A stretch of DNA of 64,000 nucleotides, from positions 62,001 through 126,000 of the forward strand of contig NZ_FTOP01000009.1 of assembly GCF_900156785.1 (NCBI RefSeq). Direction: 5' to 3'. The stretch is from Belliella pelovolcani. Lineage in GTDB: Bacteria; Bacteroidota; Bacteroidia; Cytophagales; Cyclobacteriaceae. Under the pieces are notes generated by a model that was not told where the DNA came from, did not search any database, and saw only the letters and a list, made by a program, of their open reading frames with translations. The translations under genes and the position numbers were made by a program. This document shows, in pieces, positions 32,769 to 43,100 of this stretch. How positions within the stretch are numbered: the stretch's first letter is position 1; every line of letters starts with the position of its first letter.

Positions 32769-35693
32769 TTAGAAGTTCACATTTAGACCAAAGCTAATTC
32801 TTTTAGGAAGTGGGTACTGGGATCCGGTATCTCCGAAAATAGCAGCTTCTGGATCAAGTCCTGAAAATGAAGTGAAAGTGATCAAATTATCTGCTGATAC
32901 GAAAACGTCAAGGCCAGTTAGCTTTAGTTTTTGTATAAAAGTTACCGGTAGTCTATATCCAGCTGTAATGTTTCTTATTCTAAGGAAGCTTACATCTTCA
33001 AGGAATCTTGAGGAAGGTCTATGCGCATCATTATTTCCTCCAAAGAATGGTTGCGGATGTGTTGCATTTGGGTTTTCTGGACTCCATCTAGACCATTCAG
33101 GTCTCAGCCTCATGTAGTTATAAGTAGGATAAGCGCCATCACTATCAAAAGTTTCTCTTGCGCTATGGTAGACCAAAGCACCTTTAGAAAATGCCATATT
33201 TGCATTTAAGTAAAACCCTTTGAAATCAAAGGAAGAAGTAAGACCTCCAAAGAATTGAGGTGTAGAAGTACCAACTTTTTGTAAGGTTGCTTGAGCATAA
33301 CTTCCTGTTAGTGTTATTTCACCTGTATTTGGATCTACTCTTTCCCAGAGGGGAGTTCCATCTTCCGGATTTACACCTGCCCATTTACGCATGAACCAAG
33401 TATCAATATCTTCACCTACTTCAACAATTCTGTTACCAGAGATTTGTCTTCTATTTTCGTATAGCTCAGTGATTTCATTTCTGTTCAATCCAATATTAAA
33501 GTCCAATCTCCAGTTTAAGTCATTGGTTTTTAACACATCTAAGCCTAATGTTACTTCTACCCCTTTGTTCAATACACTTCCTATATTATCAAAATATCCA
33601 TCAAAACCTGAGATATTTGGTAATGGAACAAAGTGCAGTAAATCGGTCGTGTTTTTAATATAAAACTCAGCGGCTAAGTCAATTCGATTGAAAAGACCGA
33701 TTTCTATTCCAAAGTTGCTTGCGGCCGTTTTTTCCCAAGTAAGGTTAGGGTTGCCTAGAGAGGCTGCGACTGCGGCAGGATTACCATCGTATTGCGCATT
33801 TAGCGAAAACAATTCAAGATGTGGATATAAGCTTGAAGGTGTATTTCCTACTTGTCCGTAAGCTACTTTTGTTCTTAAGTAATCAATAGAGGATACGTTA
33901 AAGAAAGATTCATTGTGAATGTTCCATGCACCACTTAAAGAGAAGAAGTTTCCATACTTATTGTTTGCACCGAATCTTGACGCACCATCTCTTCTAAAAG
34001 AAGCTTGGGCACTATATCTGTTTTCATAACTGTAATTAGCATTCAACAGGTAAGATTGAAATGCATAGTCATTTTTGGTACCGCCTATAGCTTGTGGCTC
34101 GGAGGCATTGCTGATCACCTGAGCTCCTGCAGGTATACCCTTTCCTTGTGCTGATACATTGCTAAATACATAATCATTGAATTCGTAGCCAGCTAAGATG
34201 TTGACAAAATGCTTGTCAAATGTTCTTGTATAAGAAAGCATTTGATTGGTAAATCTTGTAATCCGCTTGTTTTGTCCAGCAGAGATTCTTCCGTTGTCTG
34301 CCAAGCCAGAATTTGATCTTGGGTCAGTATAGTTAAATGAATCCCCAGTATAAAATGTCAAGCTATTAGTGGATATAAAAGACAAATACTCGTTAAAGTC
34401 ATATTGGAAATCAATATTACTTAGTACATTGAATACAGATGAATTTCCAAAATTCCACTGTAAATCATACAAGTAGTTTCTATTGTCACGACCTCTCCAA
34501 TTTGCTCCTGGAGTCAACGTGTTGATTGGCGATCCATCGGCAGCAAATGGATTGTCCCAAGGCAGATTTCTATACATGTCGTAAATGCTGTGTCTTGCAT
34601 TTTCATTCGATGTGTATGTAGCTGCTAATTTGGGCTTGAAAGTCAACTTAGAGTTGATGTCATAGTCATAATTTATTCTGGCGGATAGTCTTTCATAAGA
34701 ATCACCTCTAACAGTTCCTGTTTCATTGAAGTAGTTGAACGCAGTGAATACCCTAGCTCTTTCTGAAGTTCCTGTATATGATAAGTTGTAATCTCTTACT
34801 TGTCCTGTTTGGGTTCCTATATCTAGCCAATCTGTGTCTCTTTGCTTCAAAGATTCATCAAACCACCCAGGGATACTATTGGTATTTGGGAATTGCGTCC
34901 AAAGGTCATGTAATTCTTCTGAATTCATTACCTGGAAATCTCTTCGATTAAAGACACTGACGCCTGTTTTTACATTTAAAGAAAGTTTATTTACTCCCGC
35001 TTTTGCACCTTTGGTGGTCACTACTATCACCCCATTGGCACCTCTTGATCCATACAAAGCTGCTGCAGCAGCATCTTTCAGTACAGAAATAGATTCTACA
35101 TCATTTGGATTCAAAATTGGTGTGTCATGCCATATTACTCCATCTACCACCCAAATTGGTGTTACAGAAGATCTAATGGAGCTTCTTCCTCTAATTCTTA
35201 TGGTAGGCATAGCACCTGGTGCACCTGTAGATGCGATTACATCCACACCAGCTACTTTGCCTTGTAGCATATTTCCAATATTTGGTGAAGTGATATCAGT
35301 CAATTTATCTCCACTAACTGTAGCAATTGATCCTGTTAGATTCTCTCTTTTTTGGGTTCCATATCCTGTTACAATAACTTCTTGAAGGTCTTTTGTATCG
35401 GCATTCAAGGAGACCTCGAGTGAAGATTGTCCTGTATACACAATTTCTTGCGTAGTGAATCCAATAAAGGAAAATACTAATGTGTTGCCTCTTTCAACAG
35501 GAATTGTAAACTCACCATCAAAATCTGTAATAGTACCATTGCGTGTTCCCTTTACAAGAACATTGACTCCTGGGATTGTTTCAGATGTTTTCGAATCTTT
35601 TACAATTCCTTTCAAATCTTGTGTTTGTGCCATTACTCCCCAAGGAATGCTTGAGAGAATAAAAGCCATTAAACATAATAAACATTTTCTCAT
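32769..35693 (-). CDS. SusC/RagA-family TonB-dependent transporter
   Basis: 974 aa. Signal peptide ending near VMAQT, carboxypeptidase-D-like regulatory domain (GIVKDSKTSETIPGVNV), then the plug (EVIVTGYGTQKRENLTG, RGRSSIRS, PIWVVDGVI, VESISVLKDAAAAALYGS) and a 22-strand barrel ending ISFGLNVNF. There is no visible N-terminal STN domain, so no anti-sigma signalling is expected. Imports oligosaccharides across the outer membrane together with the adjacent SusD. Confidence 0.95.
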   Translation of the reverse strand: MRKCLLCLMAFILSSIPWGVMAQTQDLKGIVKDSKTSETIPGVNVLVKGTRNGTITDFDGEFTIPVERGNTLVFSFIGFTTQEIVYTGQSSLEVSLNADTKDLQEVIVTGYGTQKRENLTGSIATVSGDKLTDITSPNIGNMLQGKVAGVDVIASTGAPGAMPTIRIRGRSSIRSSVTPIWVVDGVIWHDTPILNPNDVESISVLKDAAAAALYGSRGANGVIVVTTKGAKAGVNKLSLNVKTGVSVFNRRDFQVMNSEELHDLWTQFPNTNSIPGWFDESLKQRDTDWLDIGTQTGQVRDYNLSYTGTSERARVFTAFNYFNETGTVRGDSYERLSARINYDYDINSKLTFKPKLAATYTSNENARHSIYDMYRNLPWDNPFAADGSPINTLTPGANWRGRDNRNYLYDLQWNFGNSSVFNVLSNIDFQYDFNEYLSFISTNSLTFYTGDSFNYTDPRSNSGLADNGRISAGQNKRITRFTNQMLSYTRTFDKHFVNILAGYEFNDYVFSNVSAQGKGIPAGAQVISNASEPQAIGGTKNDYAFQSYLLNANYSYENRYSAQASFRRDGASRFGANNKYGNFFSLSGAWNIHNESFFNVSSIDYLRTKVAYGQVGNTPSSLYPHLELFSLNAQYDGNPAAVAASLGNPNLTWEKTAASNFGIEIGLFNRIDLAAEFYIKNTTDLLHFVPLPNISGFDGYFDNIGSVLNKGVEVTLGLDVLKTNDLNWRLDFNIGLNRNEITELYENRRQISGNRIVEVGEDIDTWFMRKWAGVNPEDGTPLWERVDPNTGEITLTGSYAQATLQKVGTSTPQFFGGLTSSFDFKGFYLNANMAFSKGALVYHSARETFDSDGAYPTYNYMRLRPEWSRWSPENPNATHPQPFFGGNNDAHRPSSRFLEDVSFLRIRNITAGYRLPVTFIQKLKLTGLDVFVSADNLITFTSFSGLDPEAAIFGDTGSQYPLPKRISFGLNVNF

Positions 35694-35923
35694 AGTTATT
35701 AAGGTTTTGTTTTAAAATTGACCATTCTATAAATGCATGAAATATAAGGAAGTGGAAATAATTTTTTAAATATATTAATTTGAATCAGAAAACAAAAATA
35801 AAATAAAAAGAATATGAAAGTTTTTAAGAAAAAATTGAGATAGGATATTATATTGCTATAAGTTATATTTCGCAGGAATTAATTCTATTTGGAAAAAGAA
35901 TAATACGAAACATTAAATGTGAG

Positions 35924-35956
35924 CAAATGTATTTTTAATATAAGTTATCGTTCAAT
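35924..35956 (-). promoter_or_regulatory. Possible susC promoter
   Basis: On the minus strand ATTG (35956-35953), 21 nt, TACATTTG (35931-35924) fits TTG-N21-TAnnTTTG. It predicts a 5' leader of about 220 nt. The rest of 35694-36099 is AT-rich and gene-free apart from the ROK terminator. Confidence 0.4.
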
Positions 35957-35991
35957 AAAAAAACCGAGAGGAATAATTCCAATCGGTTTTT
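35957..35991 (-). terminator. Terminator of the HTCS-creatininase-nagB-ROK operon
   Basis: Stem AAAAACCGA/TCGGTTTTT (35959-35967, 35983-35991). On the minus strand it is followed by a T run, about 110 bp after the ROK stop. Confidence 0.75.
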
Positions 35992-36099
35992 CGAATCAAT
36001 AACCCAATAATCAAATTATGAGGACGTAAACATTTATTTACAAAACAAATATAATGAAAATAAAAATCTTATTAAAAGAAAGTAAATGAAAATAAATAT

Positions 36100-36948
36100 T
36101 TATTTTTCAAAATGTAATGCTGCTGCTCCTAGTATACCTGGCTCTTGAACATCTGATATATTTATTTTTAATTTTTCCATTAAAGATGGATATTGACTGA
36201 TTTTAAGCTGGTCAATCAAGCTTCCCATGAATAGCTGATGAGACTGGCTAATAGATCCTCCTAGAATAATTCCTTCTGGCGAAAGTGTATACGAAACGTA
36301 TTTGATCAATTCCGCTAAATGAACACCAAACTGTTGAAATGCTTCTAATGCATGTTTTTCTCCATTAATAGCCAAAGTAGCTAGGTAATCCGCAGATTGC
36401 CTATATTCTCTGACGAAAAATTTACTGCTACAATAATCTTCAAAAGTTTTCCCATTGTAGGGAATCGCACTCCATTCGCCAGCAGCTGCATTGACACCCT
36501 GATACAGGGTTTTGTTGATGATGATTCCTGATCCTAATCCTGTTCCTAAAGAGATTCCTACTATGTGCTTCATGTCGCAAAAGGCACCAAACTTATAGGC
36601 TCCTAAAACAAAACAATTGGCATCATTATCAATTTTAACTGATAACTTGGTGTGTGTTTCTAGGTAATTTTTTAAGTTGGAATTTTCTAGCATTGGAATA
36701 TTATTGATGCTTAGAATAGTGCCAGTTGATAATTCGATTAATCCAGGGACGCCAATTCCTATCCCATGAAACTCCTCGTGATTATAACTTGAGATTAAAT
36801 CTAAAATACTTTGAAAGATAATCTCTTTACTTTGAAATGCTGGGGTTGGAAAGCTTTTTATGTCCTTTAGTTTGTTTTCTGTAAGGATTCCAGATTTGAT
36901 ATTTGTACCACCGATATCGATACCTAATATGCCTTGGTTTTTTTTCAT
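36100..36948 (-). CDS. ROK-family sugar kinase
   Basis: 282 aa from the chosen ATG 36948 (MKKNQGILGIDIGGTN); upstream in-frame ATGs would add a lysine-rich tail. ATP motif DIGGTNIKSG, catalytic IDNDANCFVLG, and GISLGTGLGSGI. The CxCGxxGCxE zinc motif of many ROK proteins is absent, replaced by TFEDYCSSKFF, as in Bacteroidota ROK kinases from memory. No DNA-binding domain. Likely phosphorylates GlcNAc, ManNAc or glucose; next to nagB, GlcNAc kinase is my preferred role. Confidence 0.85.
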   Translation of the reverse strand: MKKNQGILGIDIGGTNIKSGILTENKLKDIKSFPTPAFQSKEIIFQSILDLISSYNHEEFHGIGIGVPGLIELSTGTILSINNIPMLENSNLKNYLETHTKLSVKIDNDANCFVLGAYKFGAFCDMKHIVGISLGTGLGSGIIINKTLYQGVNAAAGEWSAIPYNGKTFEDYCSSKFFVREYRQSADYLATLAINGEKHALEAFQQFGVHLAELIKYVSYTLSPEGIILGGSISQSHQLFMGSLIDQLKISQYPSLMEKLKINISDVQEPGILGAAALHFEK

Positions 36949-37028
36949 TTTAAATTTCAATTTCATTTTGACTTTTACGAATGAAGTCCGCTTTCTCAAT
37001 TTCTTTTGAAAAAGCGGACATATAGGGT

Positions 37029-39356
37029 TTAGATAAATCCTTCAATAGATTTCTCTAATTCCCTAGCATGTGAAAGAAACTCTTGCACATTCATGTCTTT
37101 CGTGAAAATCAAACCATGACTTGACCTAACTTTGGCTGTTTCGTGTAGATAAAAATAGTTTTTACCTAAAAGCAACTGAATATCTTGGAGTTGATTTACC
37201 CAGATTCTTTTAGCCACTGTGCTAAATTTCCCATTATGAGAGTAACTTGGAAAGGATGCATTTACTTGACTCAAGTAGCAATTGGCAAAAGAATCTTCCA
37301 TTACTGACATATCTCCAAGAGAAACAGGTGTGATTACATTGGCTTCAAATGGTTCAAACTTAAACCAGACATTCCTGTAGCCTACTATTCTGAAGTTTTC
37401 TAAGTCTTCTTCTTCACTCCATTGTCTTACAGCCTCTGCTGTGGCCTGAAGCACTTTATAATGCGTATCTGGACCGGAACCCTCGGGATCTAAAGTGAGG
37501 CTAAGTACGGTAGGTTTAATCTTCCTTAAGAGATTTAAAATTGGCTCTACATCCCTCTTTTTGTCTGGTTGTTCTGTGAATATATCTCCGGTATAGAAGC
37601 CAAGTCTCAAGTGGTGAACATTTTTGACTTGAACACCGAAATGTGCCCAAACCAATTCTTCCTCAAACTCCCTTATCATTCCTTTAAGTTTTTGGATTTT
37701 GGATGGATTTTTTTCGCCATCATAGGAGTTTCTAAGGATGCTGATTAGGTCATTGATGGTTTCCCTTAGTTCGATTTCATCTTTTATTTCATAAATGCCT
37801 ACGATAGCCCTTACAAGCCTATGGCAAAGTCCTCTAACTCTTTGGTATTCATTTTCTGAAGCCACATTCGTAAGGAAGTGGTAAACATCTTTATCTGTCT
37901 TGAGCTTATATCCTACCTCAAAAAAATCCTCGTATTTTACCATTTGAATCTCTCTGTTGTCAAGTAATTTTTTAGCCTGAAGGAGCGTATCTATAATAAA
38001 GGTATTGGTGACAGCAGTAAAGCCTGATGTGAGTACAGAGAAATGAACTTCATTACTATTTTCCTGAAGCTGTGTAGTGATCTGTGGCAAAATACCTAAT
38101 GAGATGTCATCATGATGGGGGCCTGTATGCAGAATGACTTCATTTTTTTGCTTGATAGATCCTCTTTTTAGTTTTTGAATTGTACTCTCTATTACTTTTT
38201 CTACTGTGTCTTCTGCTAAATCAGGAATAAGTGATGTGTATTTGTCATTTTTTAAATCTTCTAGCTTTAGCCGATCCCCATATTTTCCTAACTTTTTACA
38301 TAGCTCAATCACTGCCCTTTCGGTTTTTTCCCAAGTCCAATCTCCCTCTTTGAAATAAGCATCTATGGTATCAGTCAATTTGATGGCAGCTCCTTTTGTA
38401 AGGTAAAATCTTCCATTTATTAACTTTTGAAGGCTTGATGCAGGGTAAACATTACTTATAGGGTTTTCCAATGAGTCTTTGATGATTTGCGCTTTGGCTT
38501 CACCTGCTGCAATGATAATAGCTACGGCGTCCTTTTTGTATGTGATTGTGTCCAAACCTATTGTGATAACCAATCTATTGGAGGAAACTTCTATTCCTCC
38601 AAGGTCACCAGCAGCTACAGCTTGGGTTTCAAAGTTGGTCTCAGTGAGCCGAGTTGAGGAAAAGAGATGCGTACCACGAGTATTGAAAGCAATGTGACCA
38701 TCTGGGCCGATTCCTCCAAGAAAGAATCCAATCCCGCCTTTATCTCTTATTTTTTGTTCGTATTGGCCACACCATTCATCTATTAGATAAATGGACTCTT
38801 GTTGAATTTTCTCTAATTCGTTGATAGGATCTCTAAATCTCAAAGAAAGATCTACCTTTAAGTTTGGAAAAACATCTTTGAAATGTTTTCCGCCCGATAG
38901 TGGTATTTCATCAGAATTGATTAAAATGGCATTTTCGGAACTCAAACCAAAGCCTTCTATATAGAATTTCTGGACGTAATGGTAGAAGCTGTTTGCTTGT
39001 TTGGATGAAATAGGGTAAAATTCGTCAATCTGTACAAATGTGAGGTTACTCAAGTCAGGCTTATTACATTTTTCAAGTCCATATTTCTGTCTGACCTCTT
39101 TTCCTTTCTTGTTATCCCAGTTATCCAATAAAAATTTCGTCCACTTGATGAAATACTCTGGTGTTTTTCCTGTTGGAAGGCTGATTACTCCATTTGGGTT
39201 TTCAGATACCCATTCTAGAAATCTACAAGCTGTAATCAAACCCAATTTCGGAAAATTGTCAACAGTGATATAAGGTATCAAAGTGTTTGTTTGAATTTGA
39301 TTTGACTCCTTATGAAAAGCCATTTCTACAGGAGAAAATGTTTGATTGTGATTCAT
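37029..39356 (-). CDS. nagB: Glucosamine-6-phosphate deaminase fused to PIG-L/LmbE-like deacetylase domain
   Basis: 775 aa, about three times a normal NagB. Residues about 30-320 are NagB-like (PTGKTPE, FVQIDEFYPI at 107-116, GIGPDGHIAFN at 215-225 with the catalytic Asp/His). From about 400 there is a second domain with the PIG-L zinc motif form HTGPHHDDISLG (Asp416/Asp417) and a long C-terminal extension. NagB turns GlcN-6-P into fructose-6-P and ammonia. The second domain could deacetylate GlcNAc-6-P, joining two consecutive steps. Such fusions exist in Bacteroidota from memory; the activity is inference. Confidence 0.88.
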   Translation of the reverse strand: MNHNQTFSPVEMAFHKESNQIQTNTLIPYITVDNFPKLGLITACRFLEWVSENPNGVISLPTGKTPEYFIKWTKFLLDNWDNKKGKEVRQKYGLEKCNKPDLSNLTFVQIDEFYPISSKQANSFYHYVQKFYIEGFGLSSENAILINSDEIPLSGGKHFKDVFPNLKVDLSLRFRDPINELEKIQQESIYLIDEWCGQYEQKIRDKGGIGFFLGGIGPDGHIAFNTRGTHLFSSTRLTETNFETQAVAAGDLGGIEVSSNRLVITIGLDTITYKKDAVAIIIAAGEAKAQIIKDSLENPISNVYPASSLQKLINGRFYLTKGAAIKLTDTIDAYFKEGDWTWEKTERAVIELCKKLGKYGDRLKLEDLKNDKYTSLIPDLAEDTVEKVIESTIQKLKRGSIKQKNEVILHTGPHHDDISLGILPQITTQLQENSNEVHFSVLTSGFTAVTNTFIIDTLLQAKKLLDNREIQMVKYEDFFEVGYKLKTDKDVYHFLTNVASENEYQRVRGLCHRLVRAIVGIYEIKDEIELRETINDLISILRNSYDGEKNPSKIQKLKGMIREFEEELVWAHFGVQVKNVHHLRLGFYTGDIFTEQPDKKRDVEPILNLLRKIKPTVLSLTLDPEGSGPDTHYKVLQATAEAVRQWSEEEDLENFRIVGYRNVWFKFEPFEANVITPVSLGDMSVMEDSFANCYLSQVNASFPSYSHNGKFSTVAKRIWVNQLQDIQLLLGKNYFYLHETAKVRSSHGLIFTKDMNVQEFLSHARELEKSIEGFI

Positions 39357-39411
39357 TATAGGTTTTATTTTTGGTTTGTGATATTTTTTTAGGAAGGCTG
39401 TATTTCCTCAT

Positions 39412-40176
39412 TTATTTCTCATAATGATCTATCCCCTCTACCTTGCAAATATCAAGATAGAGATGGGCGACTTTATTGGTGATTTCTTCAAAATAGTTAT
39501 GACCTTTTTCAACTGTGGCTTTTGTTGGGTCACCTATACCAGTGTCCTCTGTGACTTTAGACCATTTCCTTTCGGACCATGCCCATCCTTCTCTAATTCC
39601 TTTTATTTTGGAAAATTTTTCTTTTCCTTGTCCAGCTTTGTCCAATGGCAATACAAGGTCAGGCTTGAGATGCATTATCAGGCTAGTTTCAAGCTCATCG
39701 GCATGATCTCCAGCATGCTCAAAATACTTTGATTTGGGGATTGCCTTGAACCAATCGCAGCACATCAAAAGCATATCTGGAAACTCTAGTCCCAGTTCTC
39801 TTAAAATAGTTTTGAAATCATTACCTCCATGACTGTTAAGGATTAGGAATTTTTTAATTCCTTGGCGGTTAAGCACTGTCAGTAGGTCTCTTATGATACA
39901 AAGTTGTGTACTTGGATTGATGTTCATATCCAAATAGATATCGGATTGTCCAGTGTTGACTCCATAAGGTACTGTGGGAAGAATTACCACTTTAGCACCA
40001 TTATCCCATGCAATGGCTCCTGATCTTTCAGCAATAGCGCTTGCCTCATAATTATCCGTTCCATAAGGTAAATGGAAATTATGAGCTTCTGTTGCTCCCC
40101 AAGGTAATATGGCTAATTCATAGCGAAAATCCTTGAGCATTAGCCAGTTTACTTCATTTAATAGATAAGGTTTCAT
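39412..40176 (-). CDS. Creatininase-family amidohydrolase
   Basis: 254 aa from ATG 40176, 13 bp after the HTCS stop; an earlier in-frame ATG (40236) would overlap the HTCS gene. Motifs: LPWGATEAHNFHLPYGTD (metal-binding Glu/His/Asp), NSHGGND, and DHADELETSL. The family hydrolyses cyclic or linear amides (creatininase, MftE, ArfB). Position between the regulator and nagB suggests an amide hydrolase acting on an N-acyl sugar or a by-product; the substrate is unknown. Confidence 0.82.
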   Translation of the reverse strand: MKPYLLNEVNWLMLKDFRYELAILPWGATEAHNFHLPYGTDNYEASAIAERSGAIAWDNGAKVVILPTVPYGVNTGQSDIYLDMNINPSTQLCIIRDLLTVLNRQGIKKFLILNSHGGNDFKTILRELGLEFPDMLLMCCDWFKAIPKSKYFEHAGDHADELETSLIMHLKPDLVLPLDKAGQGKEKFSKIKGIREGWAWSERKWSKVTEDTGIGDPTKATVEKGHNYFEEITNKVAHLYLDICKVEGIDHYEK

Positions 40177-40189
40177 TTGATATTTCTGA

Positions 40190-43100
40190 TTAGGTTTGAT
40201 TTCGAGTAGATCGGTATTTAGAGGGAGAATCTCCAAAATGTTTTAGAAAACATTTGCTGAAGTATTTGGGATTATTAAAGCCTACCATGTAACCGATTTC
40301 TGAAATTTTATAATCTGTTTCTAGGAGTAATTGAGCAGCTCTTTTTAAGCGAATGGTTTGAATGAAATCATTTGGTGTTTGCCCTATTAGAGCTTTGAAT
40401 TTTTCAAAAACTAGGGTCCTACTCATCCCTAGATCTCTAACCAAATCATGGACTTGGAAATCGGGATTATCAATGTATTGCTCAACACTAGAAATAGCTA
40501 GGTTTAAGAATTTCTCGTCTTCGGATGTAATCTTGATTTTTGAAGAATCGAGATTTGGAATCAGCTGGAATTGTTTTTGGAATCTTTCTCTACCATCAAG
40601 AATATTCTTGATTTTCAAAACCAAGAGATCAATTGGGAAAGGTTTGGTGATGTAATCATCAGCACCAGACTCGTATCCATCTAATTGATTAATATGGGAG
40701 CTTTTGGCTGTTAATAAAATGACAGGAATATGACTGGTTTCAATATTCTCTTTTAACATTTTACAGAGTGTAATCCCATCGATCTTCGGCATCATGACAT
40801 CTGATATTATAAAATCAGGCTTATATTCAATTGCTAACTTGTGCCCTTCTTCACCATCTTTAGCTTCTATGATTTCAAAGTGAGCTCGTAGAGTTCTTTT
40901 GAGAAGTATAAGCAAATCTATATTGTCTTCAACTACGAGAAGTTTTTTGCCAGTAGTTGGGATCTTATTTTCTTCACTTTCTGAAAAAACTGGGAAATCT
41001 TCGATATATATATCCTTTGAATCGGTTAAAGTTGGGAGGTAATTTTCTTCACTGAATGTGATTCCTTGAGCAAGCTGAGATTTATCATAATGCTCAAAGC
41101 CTGTTCTCAATAAAATAGTAAAGATTGTTTCTACACCAGGTTTACTTTTCACCTCAATTTTTCCTTTATGGATTTCCATTATATTTTTGGAAAGAGCCAA
41201 GCCAATTCCAGTACCTGCCTGATGGATATCTGCTTTGTGATGAACTTGGAAAAACCTATCAAATATCAAATCGATGTTTTCTGCTTCTATGCCTCTTCCA
41301 TTATCAATCACTTGAAAACTCACTGATTCAAGGCTACTTTCATTTTGAATTTCTATGCTTATTTGCCCTCCATTGGGTGTAAATTTGATGGCATTGTAAA
41401 TCAAATTAAAGAATACTTTCTCCATTTGCTCAGGGTCAAACCATAAGGCATATGGGATGTTGTCCTCAATTTTTAGCTTAAAATCTATTTCTTTTTGTTC
41501 GGCTAAAATGTGAAATGAATCAAATATTTCTTTGATAAAAGTTCTGATAGGGATCTGTCTTACTGTTAAGTGTAAATTACCTGTCTCTTGTTTCCTGAAG
41601 TCTAAGAGTTGGTTTATCAGTCTCAATAGTCGATTGGTATTTGAATGAATGGATTCGAGTTGCTTTGAGACTATAGGGGAGAGGTACTTTTCTTTTTCAA
41701 GTTCCTCTAGAGGTGCTTTGATAAGCATCAGTGGCGTTCGGAGTTCATGGGAGATATTTGTGAAAAATCTCAGTTTTAATTGGTTGATCTCTTCCTGTTT
41801 TTCTTTTTCTAATCGCTCAAAACGCAAGTCGTTTTTAAGTTTGATTCTCCAAGTGATTATTTTTTTGATACCAAAAGCAAGAAATAACACTAAAATTCCA
41901 TAAATCATATAAGCCACTGAGCTTTTATACCAAGGTGGTGAAACATGGATTGTGATGGTTCTAGTTTGGCTTGTGGTCTGATCATTAGCTATAAAAGCCC
42001 GTACATGAAAAAGATATTTACCAGGTCTCAGGTTAGCATAAGTTGCAAACCTTCTTTGATTATCCGTATTTATCCAGTTTTGATCATAGCCTTCGAGATA
42101 GTATTGATATTGGGTTTTGCTTTGCATATTGAAATCCAATGAAGCAAATTCTAACTCAAAACTATTATGTAGATAAGAAAGGGAAATTTGATCTTTGAAA
42201 CTGATCTGTTTTTTTAGGATTATTTTTCCTAGGATTGCTGCTCCAACACTTACTTCTTCGTTGAGAACTTTTAGTTTTGTTAAGATTGGTGTTGTTGGTA
42301 TAGGGTATTCACTGATAAGTTCTGGTAAAAAGGAATTGAAACCATTTGTACCACCAAAGTATAAGCGGCCAAGTCTGTCTTTAAAAGCGGTTCCAAGGTT
42401 GAATTCATCGGATTGAAGCCCGTCTGCTTCTTTGTAATTATTAAAAACACCAGATTTTTGATCAAATGCGGATAAGCCATTCAAGGTACTGATCCATAAT
42501 TGGCCAGCATCGTCTTCCAATATAGCTTTTATTACATCACTAGGAAGTCCATCTTTCTCTCTGTAAATGATGATCTCGTTAGATAATGGGTTGATTTTAT
42601 TCAATCCGCCTCCAAACGTTCCGACCCAAATGAAGCCGTTTCTATCTTCTAAAATTGATGTAATGATATCATGGCTAATGGTATTTTGTTCTTTTTGACT
42701 TTGAAAATATTCAAAACTGCCTGTGGATAAGTTCAGCTTATTTAAGCCACCTCCATAGGTTCCTATCCATAGATTATTTTTGCTATCCACTAAAAGTGAT
42801 CTAATATCGTTGAAGCTTGGAGTTTTATACGTTTCATTTCCAGCAATGAACGTTTCAAAATGTCCAGTATGAGGGTTGTATTTATTCAGGCCGCCACCGT
42901 TGGCTGTTCCAATCCAAAAAATCCCATCATTGTCTTCTGTAATGGCCCAGACTTCATTTTTGCTCAAACTATTTTTTTGACCTGAAATGTGTTTGAGGTA
43001 TTTGGATTTCTTCGATTTTTGATTGTATACTGTGATTCCTCCACCATCAGTTCCAATCCAAATTTCTCCATTTTTTGATTGGTAGATTACTTGAACGTTA

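Noticed and set aside
34834-35385. 183-aa plus-strand frame opposite susC
   Set aside because: Antisense to a strong SusC plug domain; no recognisable family and no promoter.
39424-39732. 102-aa plus-strand frame opposite the creatininase gene
   Set aside because: Antisense to conserved metal-binding motifs; hydrophobic composition is a by-product.
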